Source: Agelas oroides | Lineage: Eukaryota; Porifera; Demospongiae; Agelasida; Agelasidae | DNA: 64,000 nucleotides | Assembly: GCA_949130485.1 (NCBI GenBank) | Contig: OX422183.1 | Coordinates: 9,700,636 to 9,764,635, forward strand | Reading direction: 5' to 3' | Shown: positions 10,401 through 17,421 of the stretch, piece after piece | Layout: every line of letters begins with the position of its first letter | Position numbering within the stretch: position 1 is the first letter of the stretch | Position numbers and translations under genes: made by a program | The notes under the pieces: model-generated | What the model was told of the DNA's origin: nothing | The model's database searches: none | What the model saw: only the letters and a program-made list of their open reading frames with translations

Positions 10401-12913
10401 TTAGTCAGTATTTTAATATTGAATACTGTGCTCAGGCTCGTCCCTAGCTTGTGAGCTAACCTGTTACCTACTACGACCAAGAGTTTATTACAACCTGTGT
10501 ATATTACAGTGTAATAAACTCCTGCTAAGACCAAGGGGTAGTCACTTGCATGCCGCCTATTCAAGCATTTGCGACCGGGATCAAGGTTTTTGATCGGCAA
10601 AAAGTGTGCTTAATCGCTTGATCGTTCCCTTCTGAGGCTCTTGAGTGCTTGATTTTCAAAGGATCAAAGGTCAAATTGCAGCCATGTGTTCTTGATCCAC
10701 TGATTTTTAATAGCAGTTCAGAGGTCTTTGATCCCTTGATCGGCCCCCAAAAGGGACTTTGATCGCTTGATTCAATTTTGATGCTGGTCGCAAATGCTTC
10801 TACACGGGACAAAGCCCTTTTGGGGGCTGATCAAGGGATCAAGGTGACCTCCGAACTGCTAACAATCACGAATGCACAGCTGCAATTTGACCTTTGACCC
10901 TTGGAAATCAAGTGATAAAGAGCCTCAGAAAGTAACGATCAAGCGATCAAGCACACTTTTTGCTGATCAAAAAAACTTGATCGCAGTCGCAAACGCTTCT
11001 ACAGGCGACATAAGTGACTACCCCTTGTACTTGCTATGATTCTCTTCTTTTGCATGCTCTGTGCTTATCCTAGCTCCACTCAAGTACTAGTCTTGGAACT
11101 GATGGCCCTTGACACATGAATTTTATTCTAGCAATTACATTTGTCAACCTCTACAATAGTTCAACCACTGTATATAGCACAGGGCAAAGGATTAACATTT
11201 ACTATTGCTCACCTTGTATGAAAGCCTCATGGCCCTTGTCCATGTCTGGTTTCTTGCCTCTTATTAGCTTAAAGGGTACAACTCCACCCATTTACACATG
11301 CACAGTTTGTTAGCAAGAGACTAAGTCCATAAAGGGTGCGTCAGTTGGAAATTCGCAAACCAGTACTGCTATATGGCCATGCTGGCCATAGTGGTTCCTA
11401 GGGCCTTTGTAGAATACTCTAAGTGACACAGTAGCTATGTGATCTGATTGCAGTCAGGATTGTGTGACCTTTAATTCGCATGCGGCATCTACGTATGCTG
11501 CAGCTATAAATTAATTTAGAACTAACCTTGAACAGTCAGAGTAGCACTGCTGTTCTCATTTTTGCCATCTTGTATGTCTGTCACGACACATTCTATAATG
11601 GTGTTGTTGCGCTCTTCACTTGCTTCAATATACAAGCAGTTGTGAGTTCCATTGATTGTGGTAGTAATGTTTGTAGTAATGTCAGTTGCTTGCAGCCTTT
11701 CCACATAATTTCCATTCACCCTCCACAAAACATCCCCTGGGCCTCCCTGGCTGGGAAGGCAACGAAATACAGCAACCATTCCAAGGGAAGCATTCACTGA
11801 TGTGGGCCTTTCAGAGAATACTGCAAGAAGAAAAACCTAATCGGTCATTGCCTTTGCAAGTCTGTTACATCTGTATAGGCAAGCATTAAATCTTTTGAAT
11901 GTTTCGTCAACTACTACGTAGCAAGTGGTGGGGCTGGTCGGGTTTTGGCCCGACCACTTTTTTGCAGACCAAACGTGCACATGCGCACTTTGAATACACG
12001 TGAAGTCGTACGTAGAAGAACTAGTAAGCCGAGTTGTCTGGGAAAACGGCTGCCTATCATTGTGAAAGTTCACTGACAAAAAGGTAACGTTGTGTTAGGA
12101 TTTTCAGCCATTTCGGTTTACTTGATGCCATTCCTTACTGCGACAAAGCCACACCTAAGTTCATATGCGGAATCTGAAATCACTAGCCTTGTTCCCCATC
12201 CTAGTCTCGTGCACCTCCCGGTGAGAAGCGTTTCTTCTCATGAGAGGGTGGGGTCTGGGGACGACACTAGTCCCGTCTAGCTTTCCATCGTTTGCAGTAT
12301 GTATTGCCAGCAAACAGAAAGCTGGGTGGGAGCCTGGGAACAAGACTACTCATTCAGTGAATAAGAATCCTTCTTGCCTATGATCACAGCTAGGAAACGA
12401 TCTCCGAGCAAAATTCTTGCAATCTGTGATCACTACCTCACAGAAAGTACGTGTAGCAACTTTTGACATTCTTTTTGCTAAGAACTGCACAACATACGAG
12501 ATTTGGGGCCTAAAAATGGCCTCAGAAGCGATCTCCTAGCGTCTAATTTAGCAAAATTTTTCTGAGGGGATACCCCCAGACCGCCCTAGATACTACATGC
12601 AGTATGTACACTTTAGCCACACCACCTTGAAATAGCTTGCTATGTTGTTGCGCTCACTGTGTATACTGCTCTTTTCGTGTAAAAGGAAAGACTTTGACAG
12701 AGAATTCTCAAGGGAATACAGTAACCAACAAATTCATTGACCTTAATGACTCATTATTATATAGCTAAACAATTGGCTCATTATGTAGAACACTTCAGAG
12801 AACTGATTAGCTTATTTCATTGTGAAGATAATTGTAGTCTTACATGAATCTTGAGTCAGTGTAGGTATCAGCGCTGGTACAATAAGAGCCAGGAGAACCC
12901 AAGCTCTATTCAT
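861..12913 (-). CDS. Multi-exon Ig/FN3 transmembrane receptor with ITIM-like tail (gene 1)
   Basis: I spliced this gene by eye. Exons, in transcript order: 12844-12913, 11527-11820, 8352-8660, 7548-7627, 7220-7433, 3692-3997, 3298-3609, 3026-3115, 2885-2932, 2667-2795, 1380-1432 and 861-1046. Every intron is GT-AG and the phases agree. The total is 2091 nt, or 696 aa plus stop TAG. Order along the protein: signal peptide (1 to about 21), Ig-like domain (24-121), FN3 (122-224), FN3 (225-322), two Cys-containing modules (323-424 and 425-528), TM helix with a KKKKK stop-transfer (about 542-574), cytoplasmic tail (575-696). The tail has VHYADL (Tyr640) and VQYQTI (Tyr661), which both fit the ITIM consensus. 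The likely role is a type I cell-surface receptor that recruits SH2 phosphatases; that is inference. Introns hold transposons. Exon 2667-2795 is the least certain, and extra exons could be missing in the 2.9-kb and 3.2-kb introns. Confidence 0.7.
2010..2415 (-). mobile_element. Element A copy without nested element B
   Basis: About 400 bp related to the half-elements at 42140-43402 and 51385-51905. Shared words include tggtgggcaggggttgacag, 'ccaggcctaa', 'ttattagcaccccatgaa' and a terminus 'atatcccaattttatggta'. At 2236-2260 it runs ccaggcctaatatatatcag with nothing inserted, exactly where the copy at 42 kb carries element B. It is non-autonomous, and no transposase is seen. Confidence 0.55.
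2667..2795 (-). CDS. Gene 1 exon 10: possible cytoplasmic exon
   Basis: A 129-nt open stretch between acceptor TTTTATTTTATAG and donor GTGAGT, phase 1-1 like its neighbours. It encodes VVLPEEDPKGYIIIF and continues to SDYESEG. It is hydrophobic for a cytoplasmic segment and sits next to a repeat remnant, so it may be alternatively used or a chance match. The phase agreement on both sides is the main support. Confidence 0.4.
2885..3115 (-). CDS. Gene 1 exons 8-9: transmembrane helix and stop-transfer
   Basis: Exon 3026-3115 (90 nt) encodes a Pro/Thr/Ser stalk and VVIVAVIVPLTLLVT. Exon 2885-2932 (48 nt) continues AIVLTTFKVIAKKKKK. Together they make one hydrophobic helix ended by five Lys, so the protein is type I. 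Both exons are phase 1-1 with acceptors CTGCAG and CTGTAG and donors GTAAAT and GTATGA. Confidence 0.7.
3298..3997 (-). CDS. Gene 1 exons 6-7: two Cys-containing ectodomain modules
   Basis: Exons 3692-3997 (306 nt) and 3298-3609 (312 nt) are both phase 1-1. The first reads LNVTCVFASNSSALGCLSIV and later SDNYTVVTFDIEHNGLPGNR. The second reads LCLICNFTSGCIVLIHSTSN and has six further positions rich in Cys and Thr. Both start with a short lead-in and a Cys-x(7-10)-Gly-Cys type pair, so they look like diverged copies of one membrane-proximal module. I do not recognise a named domain. Both are glycosylation-rich, which fits an extracellular position just before the TM exons. Confidence 0.62.
5342..6113. 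mobile_element. TIR element carrying a HIRAN-like ORF (element E)
   Basis: The left end is taccgtagtgtcccgttaat plus acgcccccc, and the right end is its reverse complement (6085-6113). The perfect terminal inverted repeat is about 29 bp. The interior holds the HIRAN-like pseudogene at 5512-5874. The TACCGTA terminus is shared with several other elements of the window (21908, 42675, 43565, 47312, 50697, 53975). No transposase is present, so it is non-autonomous. Confidence 0.75.
5512..5874 (+). pseudogene. HIRAN-like domain ORF with one premature stop
   Basis: ATG at 5512 opens a frame of 121 codons that ends at TAA 5872-5874, with one internal TAA at 5605-5607. Before the stop it reads FKIESTVRGHHVYKAAWSPY and GEELPV. 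After it reads REVNNIHDDFAVAVLKNGN, then VGHVPREISGVCWYFL, and later CVYIFRG. This order (GEEL, R-E-x-N-x-x-D-x-x-AVAV, VGHVPR) is the pattern I associate with the HIRAN domain, a DNA-end binding fold in HLTF-type proteins. The stop falls where such proteins have a residue between GEELPV and RE. The call is from memory of the pattern, and a related orphan domain is the alternative. Confidence 0.5.
6222..6762. mobile_element. hAT-like non-autonomous element (element F)
   Basis: Termini are tagggttgggcggattatg and its inverse (ending 6762), flanked by tatgtgta (6214-6221) and tacgtgta (6763-6770), a 7/8 match. An 8-bp duplication and TAGGG termini fit the hAT superfamily. The interior repeats 'gcataat' words. 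It contains a near-perfect hairpin at about 6523-6648, with about 55-bp arms around a short centre near 6580-6592. Confidence 0.6.
7220..7627 (-). CDS. Gene 1 exons 4-5: second FN3 domain, split by an intron
   Basis: Exons 7548-7627 (80 nt, phase 1 to 0) and 7220-7433 (214 nt, phase 0 to 1) together encode one FN3-like domain. It starts APNLQVAPAIEVAIISDEII and ends with YSIAVEGKNSAGKDFS, the strand F/G signature. I chose the CTAG acceptor at 7628 over the CTGCAG at 7618-7623 because only the former keeps phase 1 without a stop. The intron inside the domain is phase 0 and falls between strand B and C, a common place in FN3 domains. Confidence 0.66.
8020..8270. repeat. Dispersed repeat shared with 13088-13235
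   Basis: The stretch 'ttaaccctttaaccaccga' and, further on, 'agcagaaagggtgggac' with a G-rich run recurs at 13085-13235 as 'ttaaccatttaaacacta' and agcagaaagggtgggagagg. No coding content is seen. It is likely a transposon end or SINE-like piece of unknown class, inside intron 3 of gene 1. Confidence 0.35.
8352..8660 (-). CDS. Gene 1 exon 3: fibronectin type III domain
   Basis: A 309-nt, phase 1-1 exon. The translation starts VVGLTAVPREGLLHLTWHPP, which has the FN3 strand A/B pattern with the Trp, then YCINIYNITHN (strand C) and FQVIPVNGAGNGTSNN, a typical FN3 strand F/G 'xVxAxNxxGxG' ending. The acceptor is ATTTATGCAG and the donor GTAAAT. The FN3 call rests on the pattern only. Confidence 0.72.
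9130..9390. repeat. Irregular repeat of 'taggcatcc' words
   Basis: Intron sequence in which phrases such as gggcatcc, aaaataggcacc, gtaggcgtccc and aaaataggcatc recur every 20-60 bases. The wording resembles the interior of element A (42.1-42.4 kb), so this is probably a decayed relative. Confidence 0.35.
9471..9730. mobile_element. Small inverted-repeat element
   Basis: The left arm ggaaacacctatcatgtgac and onwards (9469-9525) is inverted at 9668-9730, ending acgataggtgttccg. The arms are about 50 bp with mismatches. It directly abuts the snap-back element at 9741. Both lie in the intron between gene 1 exons 2 and 3. Confidence 0.45.
9741..10086. mobile_element. TAGTCTCG snap-back element with 9-bp target duplication
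   Basis: Ends tagtctcgtccccagacacc and the reverse complement (ending 10086). It is flanked on both sides by the same 9 bases, gggttcact (9732-9740 and 10087-10095). It is 346 bp with no ORF of note. A 9-bp duplication is characteristic of Mutator-like elements, but the class is an inference. Confidence 0.68.
10532..11026. mobile_element. GATC-rich foldback element (element L)
   Basis: Terminal repeat caaggggtagtcactt (10532) and aagtgactaccccttg (ending 11026). Inside, two arms of about 200 bp (about 10570-10795 and 10810-11005) are inverted copies with scattered mismatches. Both are rich in TTGATC/GATCAA words. The whole would fold into one long imperfect hairpin. No ORF. Confidence 0.6.
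11527..11820 (-). CDS. Gene 1 exon 2: Ig-like domain
   Basis: A 294-nt exon, phase 1 on both sides, preceded by the pyrimidine-rich acceptor TTTTTCTTCTTGCAG. It encodes about 98 aa with the Ig hallmarks: first Cys in VAVFRC, a Trp in VLWRVNG about 15 residues later, and the second Cys in NTIIEC, with a beta-strand-like pattern and several N-glycosylation sequons (NIT, NGT, NNT, NSS). A symmetric 1-1 exon for one Ig domain is usual in animal receptors. The donor is GTTAGT. Confidence 0.72.
12180..12347. mobile_element. Nested TAGCCT/TAGTCT snap-back remnants
   Basis: The outer pair is tagccttgttccc (12184) and gggaacaagacta (ending about 12346). Inside, at 12203-12270, a second pair is tagtctcgtg and gacgacacta with an internal hairpin. 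I see no clean target duplication. They lie in intron 1 of gene 1. Confidence 0.4.
12844..12913 (-). CDS. Gene 1 exon 1: signal peptide
   Basis: The exon begins with ATG at 12913 and encodes MNRAWVLLALIVPALIPTLT followed by Q-D-S. This is a short n-region with one Arg, a strongly hydrophobic core and a polar end, as in a cleavable signal peptide. It ends before a GTAAGA donor in phase 1, which matches the acceptor of the Ig exon at 11820. It is too short to show as a long ORF. Confidence 0.7.
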
Positions 12914-13429
12914 CTGGTGAGGCAAAATGAATAATGATTCTGACTTAGCTGCACTCATAAATTTCCCCAACAACCGCACCACCAAACCATGAATAATTTG
13001 TCCATGATGGGTATGTATCAGTGTAAATGATGCAGTTACCCTTTTTGGTTAGGCTGTGCCAGTAAAAACAAATACAAACGCTTAACCATTTAAACACTAT
13101 AGTACACTTTTGATAGTGTCATACTGCGCACTGCGCAGCAAAGATAGTCTCTGCGTGCTGGCACGCAGGCAGTGTTCTGCGTTAGCAGAAAGGGTGGGAG
13201 AGGGGAGGTAGGTGGGGTCACCCACAGGGTGCTGTGCACATGGCAGCTGCTAGGCTCAGGTTTGGCTGTAAAAGGACCTTAGTTGGCACTGGGTGTGCTA
13301 ATTCTCGCCCTGGCTGCATGAGCAGGCTTAGAAAACGCTACTCTCACACTCCAGGGGGTTTATTTCTGGTAGGGAAGGCTTCTTGGGCTCTAAGTGGGTG
13401 TTTTCCATGTTATGGCATAGCCCAATGGG

Positions 13430-13456
13430 GTCATTGGGGGGGGGGGGGGGGGGGAG
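13430..13456 (+). repeat. Poly-G tract
   Basis: An uninterrupted run of about 18 G followed by AGGG. Similar runs are at 15144-15166, 20921-20938 and 63096-63122. These tracts sit inside or next to transposon copies and are prone to length error in assemblies. The stretch 12914-14780 otherwise shows no gene that I can support. Confidence 0.7.
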
Positions 13457-15114
13457 GGTCATTTATTGACTTTATGAAACAGGCAATCAACGTACTTGTC
13501 TCCAGCTCATATACTGTACTGAAAGATCAGGCTTAAACCCCATGGCTTCATCTCTGCGTATGAGTGGTCGAAAGTCGGTGTCTTAGTCTGCTCACTTTTT
13601 GAACAAGCTAGTACTACACACTTGTCGTCAGTTTGTTTACTTGTACTTGACATTATTAACAGTCAGAGTCCCTGCACATGACATAATTTGCAGTTTGGTG
13701 GTTTATAAAGGCCCCTAGTGCTTATCGGGCATATTAAAACAGCCTTCTGATTTGTTGATTGCAGAGCGTAACACGCACCTGCGGAAGAAAGAGAGCCTGG
13801 TACTTCCAGTCATAGTAACTCAGAGTGAATATTGTAGAAATGTAAGTGCAATAATTCTTGTGGATGCGAGTATACGTCACGTGGAAACATGTAGGAGACA
13901 TTATACTGTTGTGCCAATTAGACTGTATCAATGAGTTCAGCCATATGTCAACTGTTATTAAAATCGCTGTGTCTAGAGTATATACCAGTAATGAAAATTG
14001 TATTCTAGGAACGATAACTCCTGATAGCAAACTCCAATTTTAATGAAACTACTATCAGTAGACAGAGCATTAAAGGAGCTACAAAATGGTACCCTTTTGT
14101 CAGCAAGCTGTTTAGTATATACGGGCGCTGAAGCTAGTAAAATTGACTTCGCATTATCTTAAAGTACCGTATCGGTACTTAATCCTTTAACACCTAAATT
14201 TGCTTCACTTGTGACTACTTTTAGCATACACATGCCCGTAACGCACCATAATATCCTCATTTCTGTCTGAAACGGTACAAAGAGATAATTACAATAAACA
14301 CAGCCGGTTCAGATCAGGCGCATGATTCAGGCGTTCCTGATCCATGTCCAATCAATGAAGAGGCGTGTTCATGAAGAAAATTAGTCACAACCTTGCCTGT
14401 ATAACATTTCCTACCATAAAGTTACCGGATTTTTACAACAGAGCAGTCGATATAGACGGCATTCGGCTATTGTTCGGCATAACACTAAGGGGGCATCTCC
14501 AAACCTTTTTTGGCGCAGATAACGTCATTGTGACATTAAGTATTGCCCCCCCTCCCCATAACTCAGGATAACCACAATACATGAAGCTGTCGCCTTTTCA
14601 AACATCGTGGACAGTTAAAATCCAAGTCAGCTGTTCATACTTATCCATCGGATTTGTGTAAATTAATGCAGCCCACTGGCTCATGTACAACAGTACCAAA
14701 CAAGGTAATTTGCACGGTACGTTTAGCCATGGCCTACTGCTAGAAGCACATGGCGTAAATTAACTAGATGAATGCAGGGCATTGTGGGGCGAGCGTGAGC
14801 AAGCAGTATGCCAAGGACTACAATTGCGCAGGCGCAGTTGAGCACTGTTGAAACAGTGGGAGTTGTGGCTCCACAGACTATTGTTCTGCGTACCTAGTAC
14901 TGTAACGCTCTAATCTCAATTCTCTCTCCTCGGGGGTTTCAATTGCCAACCTTTCACGCTGGTTGGTGCTCAACTGCTGTAATCTTGTTTCACTCTCTTC
15001 AGGGGTTTCTGCTGCCAACCTTTCACGCTGGTTGGTGCTCAACTGCTGTAATCTTGTTTCACTCTCCTCAGGGTTTTCAGCTGCCAGTCTATCTCTCATC
15101 CGCTGCAACCTCGT

Positions 15115-16014
15115 CAGGGGCGGATCCAGAGATTGAAGAAGGTGGGGGGGGGGGGGGGGGGGGGGGCATACAAATAGAGTGGGGATTGCGCGCCGCACGC
15201 AGTTGTCCGTGCGCGCGCGTATATAGCGCACAGTCTTGTAGGGGGGTCTGGGGGCATGCTCCCCCAGGAAAACTAGACAGTGTGAGAGAGCTTCTGAGGC
15301 CGTCGGAGACCACCATAACCACGCGAAACAAGTTTGTGGCAACCGGAGTGTAACTCAGGCGATTCATCGTATGGTCGTTTCTCAGAGCCCTTCCCTTCGG
15401 AATCAGCCTTTGTGTTTGAGGCAACTGTCTCTTGGGAGCTGCATACTTGAGCGCTCTATGTTTGCAGGACATGAAGCAGTGATTCCTATAGAGATGTGCG
15501 CTGCGTCGGTGTAGCTACGTGCGCTAAGCGCGCGGTAAGCCTCCACGTCTCGCGCGTGCTCAGTCCGGAAGGGGCATTGGGCCCCCCTAGTCTCGCTAGC
15601 CAGACCCACTTCCGCAAGAGAGGGAAGGGTCTGGTGAACTGCGTATACTAGCCTTGTCCCGGCGCACTGTACAGTGCGCCCCAATCACGTTGCAGTATTT
15701 TGTCACATGATACATTACATCATTGTTTCAGTAGCAATAGCAGTCTTGAAACAGCGAAAGAGAGCTAGGACATCTTTCCCGCTACTACAGGAACTGTAAA
15801 AACACTTCGAGAATAGTTTTCAGGGAGCGTGCTTACTCAGCAACAGGTAATTCAAGAGTGTATTATTTGAAATCTGGTTACGTAATCCAGCTAATTGCAT
15901 TCCGGTGGGACAAGGCTTGTGTACGCAGTTCACCAGACCCTTCCTCTCTTGCGGAAGTGGGTCTGGCTTGCGAGACTAGGGCCCCCCATGCCCCCCCCCC
16001 CGGATCCGTCCTTG
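15115..16014. mobile_element. GGCGGATCC-type element inserted in the STPR gene
   Basis: Ends caggggcggatccagag (15115) and ggatccgtccttg (ending 16014), flanked by ctcgt on both sides (15110-15114 and 16015-16019). A related element lies at 57818-58332 with ends cagtggcggattta and agatccgccactg. A fragment at about 20921-21070 shares the words 'ggggggtctagaggg', atgctcccccaggaaaa and 'ccttctgaggcc'. It contains a poly-G run and a nested element at 15588-15978. It is non-autonomous. Confidence 0.62.
15588..15978. mobile_element. Nested snap-back element with 9-bp duplication (element J)
   Basis: The arms start tagtctcgctagccagaccc and continue for about 85 bp, inverted at about 15895-15978. 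Flanks are gggcccccc on both sides (15579-15587 and 15979-15987). It sits inside the GGCGGATCC element, which sits inside element K. Confidence 0.68.
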
Positions 16015-16554
16015 CTCGTTTCTCTCTCCTCAGGGGTCTCAGCTGCCATTCTTTCTCGTTCACGGGTACTTTTCCGCTGTGAAGTACCTTGTTTTTCACT
16101 TGCAGTTTGAGCAGCACGCCTTGCACGATCCCTCTTCCTCCGCTTTCTCAACCGTTCGCTCCTTTGTTCCGCTGTCTCTGCAGCACGTCGAGCTCTCTCT
16201 CTTTCGTTTCTGCGCCGTCGCCGATCTTCTTGCTCCTGCGCTGATTTGAGACCTCTTCTAGAACTGCACTGGGCATCCATGTTCAAGAAACTTGCTGTCT
16301 AAAACGCTGAAGAACTCTGGGTTAGAGCTCTAAAGTTGAACTCTAGACTTGAGTAACGTATATACACACAATCTACTTCGACACGTGTTCTTTTCGAAAT
16401 TCCGTCCACACTTGTACTCGGCGTGCGCAATGTTTCGGGTTAAAAGGATGTCAACTTGCATTCACGGAACGATGTACGACAGATAATTATGTATATAGGC
16501 CTATATATATATATGAAAAATCACCGTTCGACTGACAAGTGTGGGGCTCGCTCA

Positions 16555-17421
16555 GGCTCGCCCCAATAATGCTATCGCCACGTGGATTGCCGATAACCAC
16601 CTTCAATTTAATACAAGCAAGTGCAAATACGTGACCATATCTCGGAAAAGAGCAAAAGAGTTACCACCCACAATCAACCTGAATGGCATCCCACTTGACA
16701 GAGTCACTGGATTTAAATATTTAGGCGTTCTTATTACTGCTGATCTATCCTGGACTGCCCACATAAATATGATATGCACCAAAGCAAGAAGGCTGGTTGG
16801 AATGCTCTATAGGCAATTTTACCAAGATGCAGATACTACCACCCTAAAGCAACTCTATGTCTCTAACATCAGACCCCATCTTGAATATGCCTGTCAAGTT
16901 TGGGACCCTTACCTACAGAAAGATATAGATATGCTAGAATCAGTTCAGAAGTTTGCCTTGCGAGTCTGTTCAAAACAGTGGGATGCTAGTTATTCTATGC
17001 TGTGCAGTAGCCTAAATCTCCCGACTCTCGCTGCCAGGAGAAAGCAGATGAAACTCAGTGTAATGTACAAAATTGTACATGGTCTTGCTGACTTTCCAAA
17101 TGTTCCCATCTCTGCAAGAGACAACCCTTTCAATCTACGAAGCTTAGCCCCCCATACATTGTCAGGATTTACTGCAAAGACAGACAGCTTTAAGTACTCT
17201 TTCTTTCCTCACTCCGTTGAGCTTTGGAATTTACTACCATCTGATGTGGCTCTGGCAAATTATAACTCTTTTAAAAATTCTATTTTAAATATACTTTAAC
17301 TGTGTAATATTAGATGGGTACATACCATGTATTAGCGACATGTATGCTATTGTATGTATCCCTGACATGTAATCTCATGCAGAATTATTATACACAAAAA
17401 AAAAAAAAAAAAAAAAAAAAA
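16555..17421 (+). mobile_element. 5'-truncated non-LTR retrotransposon with poly-A tail
   Basis: An open frame runs to TAA at 17297-17299. It encodes the C-terminal part of a reverse transcriptase: 'thumb' motif FKYLGVLITADLSW, then RPHLEYACQVWDPYLQK and the end motif FFPHSVELWNLLPSDV. These are typical of CR1/L2/jockey-group elements. A 3' UTR of about 95 bp and a poly-A run (17396-17421) follow. The catalytic YADD and endonuclease are missing, so the copy is dead on arrival. It abuts the right end of element K. A second, longer family member is at 44206-45404. Confidence 0.8.

Larger units (their letters stand above)
14878..16280 (-). pseudogene. STPR-repeat (FMBP-1-like) gene interrupted by a transposon
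   Basis: ATG at 16280 opens MDAQCSSRRGLKSAQEQED followed by about 23-aa basic repeats of the form RDRARRAAQTASEKQ and RERERMAAETPEERET. The frame is cut at 16015. Beyond the insert it resumes at 15114 with RLQRMRDRLAAENPEESET and two more repeats (RERLAAETPEESETRLQQLS), ending at TAG 14880-14878. Removing the insert and one 5-bp duplication restores the frame E-T-R-L-Q. The ~23-residue AAETPEERE repeat matches the STPR motif known from the silkworm factor FMBP-1, which binds DNA; similar repeats also precede some transposon proteins. The predicted product is about 166 aa. It is now broken. Confidence 0.62.
14786..16565. mobile_element. TIR element carrying an STPR-repeat gene (element K, copy 1)
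   Basis: The left end is ggggcgagcgtgagcaagca (14786) and the right end is gctcgctcaggctcgcccc (ending about 16565). Copies 2 and 3 are at 36145-36727 and 60565-61328. Copies 1 and 3 also match just inside the right end: 'gatgtacgacagataatta' against 'gacgtacaacagataataa', both followed by atgaaaaat. Only copy 1 carries the STPR gene. It is disrupted by the element at 15115-16014. Confidence 0.58.

Noticed and set aside
14943-15353. Plus-strand 136-codon ORF with repeated FHAGWCSTAVILFHS
   Set aside because: It is the antisense of the STPR repeats, extended into the inserted element through the poly-G run.
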